A stretch of 26,721 nt of DNA, taken from positions 1 through 26,721 of IMG/VR virus record IMGVR_UViG_3300006921_000117; one strand, given 5' to 3'. The translations under genes and the position numbers were made by a program. Positions within the stretch are counted from its first letter, which is position 1; every line of letters starts with the position of its first letter. This document shows positions 1 to 5,847 of the stretch, piece after piece. Under the pieces are notes generated by a model. The model worked only from the letters and a program-made list of their open reading frames with translations, was not told the DNA's origin and did not search any database. Origin of the DNA: a virus.

Positions 1-4
1 AAAA

Positions 5-98
5 ATTTTATTTTAAAATTATGAGAGTATGATACCTGTTCCTACTGAAACTTTTTATTTTAAATGAATGAGAGTATGATACCTGTTCCTACTAAGAT
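5..98. repeat. Tandem direct repeat, two copies with 47-base period
   Basis: An identical 26-base core lies at 21-46 and again at 68-93. It begins ATGAGAG and continues TATGATACCTGTTCCTACT. Both cores follow the same 10-base AT-rich block TTATTTTAAA (8-17 and 55-64), so the unit is about 47 bases, repeated twice. The core contains the 9-base dyad GTATGATAC and a -10-like hexamer TATGAT (28-33, 75-80). It sits just upstream of the first gene of the early operon. An operator, an activator site or a tandem promoter are all possible; no good -35 box stands at the right distance. Only two copies exist here, which is too few for a CRISPR array. Confidence 0.85.
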
Positions 99-106
99 TT
101 TTTAGT

Positions 107-136
107 TTGCAATAACTAATTAAATAGTATTATAAT
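107..136 (+). promoter_or_regulatory. Sigma70-like promoter for the early operon
   Basis: TTGCAA at 107-112 (four of six matches to TTGACA) is followed after 18 bases by a perfect TATAAT at 131-136. Transcription would start near 143, giving a short leader before the strong ribosome binding site at 161-166. It lies directly upstream of a long run of tightly packed genes on the same strand. AT-rich DNA yields chance -10 boxes, so this is a prediction, but the position is what an early promoter would need. Confidence 0.5.
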
Positions 137-173
137 TAAGTATGATTCGTTTTAAATATAGGGAGGAATGAAG

Positions 174-353
174 ATGCCTAGATACGAAGTTACAAGAAGT
201 TATATGACTAATCAGGTAGCTAAAGTTAATGCAAACACCTATGAAGAAGCCTATGGTAGGGCTGTAAGCCAAGGGTACTGGAAAACATATCAAGGTGAGT
301 TTAAACAAGGTGATATTAACATAATAGAAATAGAGGAGGACGACTATGAATAG
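174..353 (+). CDS. Small hypothetical early protein (59 aa)
   Basis: First gene of the rightward operon. A start at 168 would leave only one base after the GGGAGG at 161-166. The next in-frame ATG at 174 has a seven-base spacer, so it is the better start. The protein begins MPRYEVTRSYM, is a mix of basic and acidic residues and ends in an acidic tail (EIEEDDYE). It has no cysteines, membrane segment or recognised domain. Its stop overlaps the start of the following 19-codon gene. Position and size fit a host-takeover or regulatory early protein, but no function can be read from the sequence. Confidence 0.7.
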   Translation: MPRYEVTRSYMTNQVAKVNANTYEEAYGRAVSQGYWKTYQGEFKQGDINIIEIEEDDYE

Positions 354-405
354 ATTTATAGTAGACGATTCACAAAAAGATGGGTGGATTGATGAATATG
401 AGTAA
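346..405 (+). CDS. Tiny ORF (19 aa), possible leader or coupling peptide
   Basis: The ORF encodes MNRFIVDDSQKDGWIDEYE. It has a good ribosome binding site, GAGGAGG at 333-339, with six bases before its ATG. The ATG overlaps the end of the preceding gene, and its TAA (403-405) lies just inside the next gene. It could be a real mini-protein, or a translated leader that carries ribosomes on to the next start, where the Shine-Dalgarno sequence is weak. There is no homology that I recognise. Confidence 0.45.
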   Translation: MNRFIVDDSQKDGWIDEYE

Positions 406-862
406 ATATATAATTGCAGTTGATACAATCTGCGAGGGAATCCAAGCTTTAGAACGTAATGAAAAAGGCAGGATAATAACTTATGCTACCCAAGAGGATG
501 CACAAAAAGAACTGATAGACGACTTTAATGAATTAAATTTAGTTAGAGTTGAGAATGGAGAAGAGCCCGATGAAGAACCAGAAGAGTTTGTGATGGCTTT
601 AGAAGATTATGTTGAAGGACATAAAACAATTTGGAAAAAGGAGAATAAGATGAGTAAAGATTATAGCATAGGCATTTTTGATTGCACCTTCTATAAAATG
701 GATGAAGATGGCAACATGTTAAACAACCCAGATGGAACTGTAAAACTGTTTAGAGCGAATGATGTTGACATGGGCTATTGGTCTGATGGCATAGATGAAG
801 ATGACTTAACTGAAATAGAGGATTTTGAAAACTATGAGGAGATGACTAATGGATACAACTGA
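398..862 (+). CDS. Acidic hypothetical early protein, apparently two-part (154 aa)
   Basis: The reading frame is open from 380, but that ATG has no ribosome binding site. The ATGs at 392 and 398 follow GGTGG (383-387); 398 gives the better spacing and overlaps the stop of the tiny upstream ORF, a coupling pattern common here. The protein begins MSKYIIAVDTICEGIQALE and is rich in Asp and Glu throughout. Around the middle it contains a second start-like stretch, MSKDYSIGIFD, preceded by an AAGGAG at 639-644 and ATG at 650. The ORF may therefore be two fused small genes, or may also make a 70-residue C-terminal product. Its function is unknown. Confidence 0.65.
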   Translation: MSKYIIAVDTICEGIQALERNEKGRIITYATQEDAQKELIDDFNELNLVRVENGEEPDEEPEEFVMALEDYVEGHKTIWKKENKMSKDYSIGIFDCTFYKMDEDGNMLNNPDGTVKLFRANDVDMGYWSDGIDEDDLTEIEDFENYEEMTNGYN

Positions 863-1034
863 GATTGTTAAGATAATTGCTGAATTCAGACATTATGAAG
901 TCAGGTTAAAGAATGCTGAGGACACAATACAGCAGTTAAGAACCAAAGCAGATATTTCTGCCTTAAAACATGATAAGACTGATACAAGGCTACGATATCT
1001 AGAGACAGTACATGTAGTTAGGAAGGATAGATAA
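849..1034 (+). CDS. Small helical hypothetical protein (61 aa)
   Basis: The start overlaps the end of the previous gene and follows GAGGAG at 836-841. The protein, MDTTEIVKIIAEFRH onwards, is almost entirely helix-forming and charged. Its hydrophobic spacing (IVKIIAEF, VRLKNAEDTIQQL, LRYLETVHVV) is that of a short coiled coil, so it probably dimerises. It ends in a basic tail (VVRKDR). It resembles the many small coiled proteins of phage early regions, some of which bind host enzymes, but nothing identifies a partner. Confidence 0.65.
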   Translation: MDTTEIVKIIAEFRHYEVRLKNAEDTIQQLRTKADISALKHDKTDTRLRYLETVHVVRKDR

Positions 1035-1035
1035 G

Positions 1036-1194
1036 ATGATATTTCCTAAACCTGAGTGGATACGATATAAGGTAGAACTAAACCATGCATATTGGGTGCA
1101 GATATATATCTATGCTCATGGCGAACAAATGGTCAGAGATATACTTTCTGATTATGTAGTAAGTAAAATAGAAAGAGAGGATAAAGATGAGTGA
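1036..1194 (+). CDS. Small hypothetical protein (52 aa)
   Basis: This short gene lies in the gap after the coiled protein. GGAAGGA at 1021-1027 stands eight bases before its ATG. The product begins MIFPKPEWIRYKVEL and has an aromatic-rich centre (YWVQIYIYAHG) and a charged C-terminus (KIEREDKDE). There is no signal peptide or known domain. Its reading frame is closed by TGA at 1192-1194, overlapping further small starts. The ribosome binding site and tight packing argue that it is a real gene despite its size. Confidence 0.6.
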   Translation: MIFPKPEWIRYKVELNHAYWVQIYIYAHGEQMVRDILSDYVVSKIEREDKDE

Positions 1195-1202
1195 GGATCA
1201 AA

Positions 1203-1289
1203 ATGAAACTAACATATAGAAGACTGATAATAATTTTAGCAATAGCATCTTTAGTAACGCTATATTTTTTAATTAAGGAGTTAACATGA
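1203..1289 (+). CDS. Very small membrane protein (28 aa)
   Basis: The ORF encodes MKLTYRRLIIILAIASLVTLYFLIKELT. Basic residues (K2, R6, R7) come first, followed by an uninterrupted hydrophobic helix of about 16 residues, so one membrane-spanning segment with an N-in orientation is likely. GAGGA at 1193-1197 is the ribosome binding site, and the gene ends by the ATGA overlap with the winged-helix gene that follows. An alternative 10-codon frame at 1187-1219 exists but encodes nothing convincing. Small phage membrane peptides often disturb or protect the host envelope; the role here is unknown. Confidence 0.5.
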   Translation: MKLTYRRLIIILAIASLVTLYFLIKELT

Positions 1290-1525
1290 ATCAACATAAG
1301 AAAATAATTAGACATCTATCTCACAAAGGCACGATCACTAATGATGAAGCTAGAGATAGGTACAGGATACGCAGCCTAACTAAGGTTATCAGCAACTTGC
1401 GTAAATCTGGATACAGGATATCTGGGCAATGGCGAGTAGATAAGATTGATAAAACTAACTATAAAATTTATCATGTGTACGATAGAGATGATTTTGCACC
1501 CATTGAAGGAGGGATAGAAGAATGA
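1286..1525 (+). CDS. Winged-helix/HTH_39-like DNA-binding protein (79 aa)
   Basis: Residues 4-60 read as a small winged helix: KKIIRHLSHKGTITNDEARDRY, a turn, then SLTKVISNLRKSGYRI and a beta-wing (SGQWRV, YKIYHVY). The pattern 'repeat the start, test rule, L-x-x-R-I-x-x-L-R-x-x-G' is that of the phage HTH_39 family, small DNA-binding proteins common in tailed phages. The start overlaps the preceding stop (ATGA) and the gene overlaps the next by four bases. It is the only obvious DNA-binding regulator in the window and a candidate for controlling the early region or the lysis/lysogeny choice. The family call is from memory of the pattern. Confidence 0.7.
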   Translation: MNQHKKIIRHLSHKGTITNDEARDRYRIRSLTKVISNLRKSGYRISGQWRVDKIDKTNYKIYHVYDRDDFAPIEGGIEE

Positions 1526-1995
1526 GAAATGTATTACTTATAGCAGGGGTAACTGTAGTTATGATTATTGTCTTATACGCTGAAATGACTAGGGCAGATA
1601 CTAAGATAGAAGGTACAGTTGTAGATCATTATGATCAGATCACTGAGTTTACTAATAAAATGTACATCAAGTGTGATGACCGACAGATTCCTATATACAG
1701 AGTGCCTAATTATAACCCTACAGGGCAACAGATACTAGGTGGAGTAATACTAGGTGGCATAATAGGTAAAGCTCTTACTGGCGATGATAAGGGAGCTTTG
1801 GGAGGGGCTGTTGCAGGGGGTTTAGCTTCTTCAGCTAAGAGAGAGCCCTACATTGTAGGATACAGGACTGAAAGATACTGTGAGGAAGTTCCTAAACCTA
1901 TTAGAAGATCAGTGCAAAAGTACAGCCATTCAACAATTAGTTTTACGATAGATGGCGTGTCATACAATTCGGAGTTTATTAAACATGGATTATAA
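1522..1995 (+). CDS. Glycine-zipper envelope protein (157 aa)
   Basis: An N-terminal hydrophobic helix (residues 4-20, RNVLLIAGVTVVMIIVLYA) acts as a signal anchor or a signal peptide that might be cleaved after TRA. The body would then be periplasmic, and it carries two cysteines (C51, C120) that could pair. Residues 73-103 form a glycine zipper (GGVILGGIIGKAL ... GGAVAGGLASS), like the membrane-embedded module of the Rickettsia 17-kDa antigen and SlyB families. The gene lies among other small membrane-protein genes in the early region. A job in altering the host envelope, such as superinfection exclusion, is a reasonable guess but is not proven by the sequence. Confidence 0.65.
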   Translation: MRNVLLIAGVTVVMIIVLYAEMTRADTKIEGTVVDHYDQITEFTNKMYIKCDDRQIPIYRVPNYNPTGQQILGGVILGGIIGKALTGDDKGALGGAVAGGLASSAKREPYIVGYRTERYCEEVPKPIRRSVQKYSHSTISFTIDGVSYNSEFIKHGL

Positions 1996-2155
1996 TTGGG
2001 CAGTCAGTAATATTTTTTCATTAATAATTATGTTATTAATTATTTACTTAATGATATTTTGTGTATGTACATCAGCCGCATCGTATACAATAAGTAAAGG
2101 TGCAGGTAAAAGGAGGAAAACAAAAATGGTAGGAAAGAAAAAAGATAATGGCTAG
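1985..2155 (+). CDS. Small single-span membrane protein (56 aa)
   Basis: The frame is open from 1952, but the ATG at 1985 is preferred because it overlaps the upstream stop (ATGGATTATAA) and follows GGAG at 1971-1974. Residues 9-31 are strongly hydrophobic (IFSLIIMLLIIYLMIFCVC), and the tail after residue 40 is very basic (KGAGKRRKTK ... GKKK). The positive-inside rule puts the C-terminus in the cytoplasm. A strong AGGAGG at 2111-2116 stands inside the gene before an in-frame ATG at 2126, which may help load ribosomes for the overlapping HNH gene. The function is unknown. Confidence 0.55.
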   Translation: MDYNWAVSNIFSLIIMLLIIYLMIFCVCTSAASYTISKGAGKRRKTKMVGKKKDNG

Positions 2156-2543
2156 ACAACTAACAGAAGATCAACAGAAGTTTCTTGATCTAAAAGATAT
2201 AACTGAAGATCGTCAGCTAAACAAAATTAAAAAAAACAGATTGAGATTGCAAAAACGTAAACAATATGGAAAAAAAGTATTAAAAAGATTTAAAACTATG
2301 AAGGGGTGTGCATCTTGTGGTTATAAAAGTCATCATGCCGCCTTAGAGTTTAACCATAGAGTTCCTGATGATAAAGTGTTAACTATAAGCACTGAGGCTA
2401 TGCTAATTAGTTGTCGTAAAACATCCCTTAGTAAGATAAAATTTAAAAGAGAATTAGCAAAGTGTGATGTATTGTGCGCTATTTGTCATCGTATTGTAAC
2501 GTATGAAAAAAAACATCAAGTTAGTAGGAGGTACAAATGCTAA
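2148..2543 (+). CDS. HNH endonuclease (131 aa)
   Basis: A very basic N-terminal half (RLRLQKRKQYGKK) leads into an HNH fold. CASCGY (two Cys of a zinc knuckle) is followed by AALEFNHRVPDDK with the central Asn-His, then CDVLCAICHRIVTYE with the second Cys pair and the final His. This is the compact 'C-x2-C ... EFxHR ... C-x2-CH' type found in many phage HNH proteins. It is a DNA-cleaving enzyme needing a divalent metal. Its start overlaps the upstream membrane gene and its end overlaps the integrase start. It may be a free-standing homing endonuclease or help degrade host DNA or recombine phage DNA; the sequence does not decide. Confidence 0.85.
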   Translation: MARQLTEDQQKFLDLKDITEDRQLNKIKKNRLRLQKRKQYGKKVLKRFKTMKGCASCGYKSHHAALEFNHRVPDDKVLTISTEAMLISCRKTSLSKIKFKRELAKCDVLCAICHRIVTYEKKHQVSRRYKC

Positions 2544-3451
2544 AAGAAAATAATACATTAAATAATTACATAGAATTATATCGAAAAACAAATACGTTTA
2601 AAACTAAAAAAGGTAATACGCAAAAAGATTATATCTATCAACAAGATCACTCCCGAAAGACTGTTGTGTGTGGTAAGCCTTTAGGGGAACACAAGATACA
2701 TAAGATAGGTAGCAAACAGCTTAATGATGCCTACGAAAAATGGCTTATCACAGGTACTCGTACTGCTAACTCACGCAAGAATTCTCTTAACCTAGTATTT
2801 CAATATTGTATGCAACAAGAGGTAATAGATTCTAACCCAATGCGATTGGTTTCGAGTAAACTTAACACAGGTAGAGATACTATGTGGACAAAAGAGCAAT
2901 GCCACTTATTCTTAGATACAGCCTACTCTGAGTACAAGTGGCGAAGCATGGGTGTTCTAGCACAGATTTGTTCAGAGCTTGCTCAACGAGTAGGGGATGT
3001 AAGAAAACTACGTTTTGATCAAGTTAATTTTGATAAGTGTAGGATTGATATAGAGCAAAGTAAAACTGGAGCTAAAGTATACCTTCACGTTGAAGATAAT
3101 TTGCTTTCAGTTCTTAAACAACAAAAAGATACCTTTGGTTTTCAACCTTATGTATGCCCTCGTCCATTACCTATATTTGCTAGGGGTCAAGACTATACAC
3201 ATTATCGTAAAGGTGAGGTCAGTAAGTTTGCTAATCAGATAAAGGAAACAGCAAAATTACCTAAACATTTACAGATACGGGATTTTCGTAGGACTTGGGT
3301 TACCCGTGCGATCAAAGCAGGGGCAGATGCCGTATCAATCATGCAAGTCACAGGACATAAACACATTTCATCTTTAAATGCATATACAGTCAATACTCCC
3401 GAAGGTGCTAAAACTGTTTTAGATAAGGTTAATTCTTACGATGGCGAGTAG
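2537..3451 (+). CDS. int: Tyrosine recombinase / phage integrase (304 aa)
   Basis: It catalyses site-specific recombination between phage and host attachment sites. The C-terminal catalytic half carries R151 (ELAQRVGDVRKLRF), K176 (SKTG), R251 (RDFRRTW), H274 (VTGHKH) and the nucleophile Y283 (NAYTV), nine residues after H274 as in lambda Int. The usual box II His (H-x-x-R) is R248 here. Residues 1-100 form the core-binding region, with no long arm-binding domain. GGAGG at 2527-2531 gives a strong start, and the gene overlaps the primase. Its presence implies lysogenic potential, but I found no tRNA-like attachment site nearby and no clear CI/Cro-type repressor. Confidence 0.9.
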   Translation: MLKENNTLNNYIELYRKTNTFKTKKGNTQKDYIYQQDHSRKTVVCGKPLGEHKIHKIGSKQLNDAYEKWLITGTRTANSRKNSLNLVFQYCMQQEVIDSNPMRLVSSKLNTGRDTMWTKEQCHLFLDTAYSEYKWRSMGVLAQICSELAQRVGDVRKLRFDQVNFDKCRIDIEQSKTGAKVYLHVEDNLLSVLKQQKDTFGFQPYVCPRPLPIFARGQDYTHYRKGEVSKFANQIKETAKLPKHLQIRDFRRTWVTRAIKAGADAVSIMQVTGHKHISSLNAYTVNTPEGAKTVLDKVNSYDGE

Positions 3452-4247
3452 GGTATACAGATTACTTGATACCTTAGACTTAGAGGAAGGGTATGAGAAA
3501 AGATTCCCTTGCCCTGATTGCAATTCTGGAGACCCTGACCTAGGCATAAAGGTTTTTGATGGGCAAGCTATCTGGAATTGCTTTCGGTGCGAGACCAAGG
3601 GTTCAAAGTATTTAGGTATGAAAGCCCATGAGGTTAAGAAAAAGTTTAGAAAAATAAATGAGAGTAAGTGGCAAGAAGATACCTGCCATAAATTAAACTT
3701 AATGGAAGTTCCCCCTTATGTTGTATACAAAGATGACAGTGTCCTTCTTAACGGATTTAAAGCATACTGGGGATTAGAGCACGTTCAATTACAATATGAC
3801 GTTAGAGATAAGAGGGCAGTGTTTCCTATCTATGACGAGGACAATAGATTAATTGATGCTGTAGGAAGGTCTTTGGATGGTTCTTTACCTAAATGGTATA
3901 AGTATACTGGGGCTGCTACCCTATACAAGACTTGCCAGGGTACTTCTAAGGGTGTTGCTGTTGTAGTCGAAGATGTTATTAGCGCACATACTATATGTAG
4001 TGTGTGTCCTAATGTCACAGGAGTAGCCTTGCTAGGCACAGTTATGAATGAAGAGCATATGGAATATTTACAAGATTATTCTAAGGTAATAATTGCTTTA
4101 GATAGAGATGCTTCAAAGAAAACCTTGACATATAAACGAGATGTAGCGTCTTGGACTGGAGTAGACACAATTGCTATGCTCTTGCAGGATGATATAAAGT
4201 ACAAGGAAGAGGATGATAAGACTTTATTAATGGCATTGTGTAAATAA
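3441..4247 (+). CDS. DNA primase, zinc finger plus TOPRIM (268 aa)
   Basis: It makes RNA primers for phage replication. An N-terminal zinc-binding domain (C24, C27, C47, C50: CPDC ... CFRC) resembles that of the T7 gp4 primase half and selects template sites. The TOPRIM domain follows, with E177 in VVVEDVISAHT and the D221-R-D223 pair in IIALDRDAS, which hold the catalytic metals. There is no helicase domain; that activity is in a separate gene shortly downstream, unlike T7, where both are fused. The start overlaps the integrase stop by 11 bases. The assignment is firm from both motif sets. Confidence 0.9.
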   Translation: MASRVYRLLDTLDLEEGYEKRFPCPDCNSGDPDLGIKVFDGQAIWNCFRCETKGSKYLGMKAHEVKKKFRKINESKWQEDTCHKLNLMEVPPYVVYKDDSVLLNGFKAYWGLEHVQLQYDVRDKRAVFPIYDEDNRLIDAVGRSLDGSLPKWYKYTGAATLYKTCQGTSKGVAVVVEDVISAHTICSVCPNVTGVALLGTVMNEEHMEYLQDYSKVIIALDRDASKKTLTYKRDVASWTGVDTIAMLLQDDIKYKEEDDKTLLMALCK

Positions 4248-4251
4248 TAAA

Positions 4252-4488
4252 ATGAACAGGATACTATCTGTTACAGTTACAGGAAAACCTCCAGACAAGT
4301 TTGATGCGTGTGTAGGTTTAGTACAGATAGGTAGATGGGGCGCAGTTAAAGAGTGTTGGAACACAGGTAAGTCTAAGCCACTAAGATGGTACTACTACCC
4401 TATTCCTATGCGTTTCTTTAGTTGGGATAGAAATGGAGCTTTTTTGGGCAGGAGAAAAAGACAATATGACGGAATACAATTTAATTAA
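4252..4488 (+). CDS. Hypothetical basic protein between primase and helicase (78 aa)
   Basis: This is a short, basic, Trp-rich protein (RWGAVKECWNTG, LRWYYYPIPMRFFSWDR). It starts four bases after the primase stop and overlaps the helicase start by 23 bases. There is no clear ribosome binding site, so translation may depend on ribosomes leaving the primase. There is no domain I recognise. Its fixed place between primase and helicase suggests a replication accessory role, for example a helicase loader or primase cofactor, but this is position-based inference only. Confidence 0.55.
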   Translation: MNRILSVTVTGKPPDKFDACVGLVQIGRWGAVKECWNTGKSKPLRWYYYPIPMRFFSWDRNGAFLGRRKRQYDGIQFN

Positions 4489-5689
4489 AACTTTAATATC
4501 GGACAAGGAATTTTATAATTCGCATCAAGGAATACTATGTCCCGAAAAACTATTTACTAAAAACGTCAGAAGAGTCAAACATACTCTAGATGAAGCCGTA
4601 CAAACATATGATACCTGTTCTTTAGCTGATGTAGAAGCACTGTTTTATAGTTCAAACAAAACTATGACTACAGCTAACAAGAAACTTTTCTATGACATAT
4701 TTAGAAAAATAGAAAGTAGTTCAGTATTAAACAAAGAAGTAGCTGAAGATGTTATGTCTAAAATGTTTAGGCATTGTGTCGGGGAAGAGGTAGCTAACTG
4801 TGGTTTTAACTTAGTAAATGGCACAGTAGATAGTCTTGAGCCCTTACGAAAAATTATGGAAGACTATCAAGATGATTTTAAACCTAACTTAAAAGTGGAA
4901 TTTGAGGACATGAGTATAAGTACTTTACTAAAATCTAATGAAACACAGACACAATGGAAATTTAACATACCTACCCTGAGACGCAATGTAGAGGGCTGTA
5001 GTGGGGGTCACTTCGTTATTGTCGGTGCGAGGCCAAACACAGGAAAGACTAGCTTCCACGCCTCTGTAGTGGCTTCTCCTAACGGCTTTGCATCACAGGG
5101 TGCGAAGTGTATGGTTTTATGTAACGAAGAAGCTGCCCATCGGGTGGGTGCAAGATACCTGTCGGCTGCTACAACCATGTCTTTAGATGAGATAAAAGAG
5201 AACAGTGCTAAGGCATCAATGCGCTATGATAAGATAAATAAAAACATACAGATTAAAGATTCTACAGGCAAAGATTTGTCTTGGGTTGAGGCTGTAGTTA
5301 AATCTCATAGACCTGACATATTAGTGCTAGATATGGGAGATAAATTTGCACCCAGGACATCAGATAAGTCAGATGTTTACTTAAGAGATGCAGCAATCCA
5401 TGCCAGGAACATATCTAAGGAGTATGATTGTGTTGTGTTTTGGCTATCGCAATTGAGTGCTGAGGCTGAAGGACGCAAGAAACCTGATCAATCTATGCTT
5501 GAGGGTTCAAAGACTGGTAAGGCGGCTGAGGCTGATCTAATTATATTAATAGGAAAAGATCCTGTGATGGAAGGTAATGAAATGAATGATACAATACGAC
5601 ATTTAAATATAGCTAAGAATAAATTAACGGGTTGGCAGGGAGTTATTACTTGTAATCTTCAGGGCGATATAGCGCAGTATACAGCATGA
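4466..5689 (+). CDS. DnaB-type replicative DNA helicase (407 aa)
   Basis: It unwinds the fork as a RecA-fold hexamer. The Walker A loop is GARPNTGKTS (residues 187-196; K194 binds phosphate) and Walker B is ILVLDMGD (285-292; D289). WLSQLSAEAEGRKKPDQSMLEGS (326-348) and AEADLIILIGKD (355-366) match DnaB motifs H3/H4 and the arginine-finger region. Residues 1-110 form a helical N-terminal domain. The frame is open from 4433, but the ATG at 4466 has GGAG at 4451-4454 and gives MTEYNLIKTLIS, a normal DnaB-like beginning. The stop overlaps the next start (ATGA). Confidence 0.9.
   Translation: MTEYNLIKTLISDKEFYNSHQGILCPEKLFTKNVRRVKHTLDEAVQTYDTCSLADVEALFYSSNKTMTTANKKLFYDIFRKIESSSVLNKEVAEDVMSKMFRHCVGEEVANCGFNLVNGTVDSLEPLRKIMEDYQDDFKPNLKVEFEDMSISTLLKSNETQTQWKFNIPTLRRNVEGCSGGHFVIVGARPNTGKTSFHASVVASPNGFASQGAKCMVLCNEEAAHRVGARYLSAATTMSLDEIKENSAKASMRYDKINKNIQIKDSTGKDLSWVEAVVKSHRPDILVLDMGDKFAPRTSDKSDVYLRDAAIHARNISKEYDCVVFWLSQLSAEAEGRKKPDQSMLEGSKTGKAAEADLIILIGKDPVMEGNEMNDTIRHLNIAKNKLTGWQGVITCNLQGDIAQYTA
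4607..4620. repeat. Third, partial copy of the left-end repeat inside the helicase gene
   Basis: The 14 bases TATGATACCTGTTC match exactly the middle of the 26-base repeats at 21-46 and 68-93. Here they encode part of helicase residues 48-52 (Tyr-Asp-Thr-Cys-Ser). Such a match is unlikely, though not impossible, by chance in a window of this size. It could be a secondary protein-binding site or coincidence. Confidence 0.5.
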
Positions 5690-5847
5690 GATTTTTTAAA
5701 AACGAAGATGAAGTTTACTGTTTTGTTTGTAAGGGGAGAGGACTTATATATGAAGCTGAGTCTTTTCCATCAGATCCAGATAATGTTAGTGTTAATGCTG
5801 AGACATGTTACAAGTGTCTTGGTGCAGGATATGTAAAGAAGAGATGA
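5686..5847 (+). CDS. Free-standing DnaJ-type zinc-finger protein (53 aa)
   Basis: This small gene fills the gap between helicase and polymerase, overlapping both by four bases (ATGA at each end). It encodes two DnaJ zinc-finger repeats: CFVCKGRG (C12, C15, G17, G19) and CYKCLGAG (C41, C44, G46, G48), with 25 residues between the pairs. The four cysteines can bind one zinc, as one of the two zinc sites in the Cys-rich domain of DnaJ. There is no J domain. The polymerase directly downstream carries the same kind of finger inside its own chain. The gene may supply a replication cofactor, chaperone-like or DNA-binding, working with the polymerase; that is inference. Confidence 0.75.
   Translation: MRFFKNEDEVYCFVCKGRGLIYEAESFPSDPDNVSVNAETCYKCLGAGYVKKR

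Noticed and set aside
21-93. CRISPR-like direct repeats
   Set aside because: Only two copies with a 21-base interval and no cas genes; better explained as a regulatory repeat.
380-397. Earlier in-frame ATG for the acidic early protein
   Set aside because: No ribosome binding site precedes it; the later ATGs have one and give the better overlap with the upstream stop.
760-800. TTGACA near 767 as a promoter -35 box
   Set aside because: No -10-like sequence at 16-18 bases; it lies within a coding region.
1187-1219. Ten-codon ORF MSEDQNETNI with a plausible ribosome binding site
   Set aside because: It overlaps two better candidates, and nothing beyond the start signal supports a product.
2537-3451. 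tRNA-type attachment site near the integrase
   Set aside because: I looked for a tRNA 3' end or T-arm sequence around the integrase and the left end and saw none.
5805-5843. Longer N-terminus for the DNA polymerase
   Set aside because: It lies inside the zinc-finger gene, lacks a ribosome binding site and adds 13 residues before the normal MRIVLDVEN start of the exonuclease domain.
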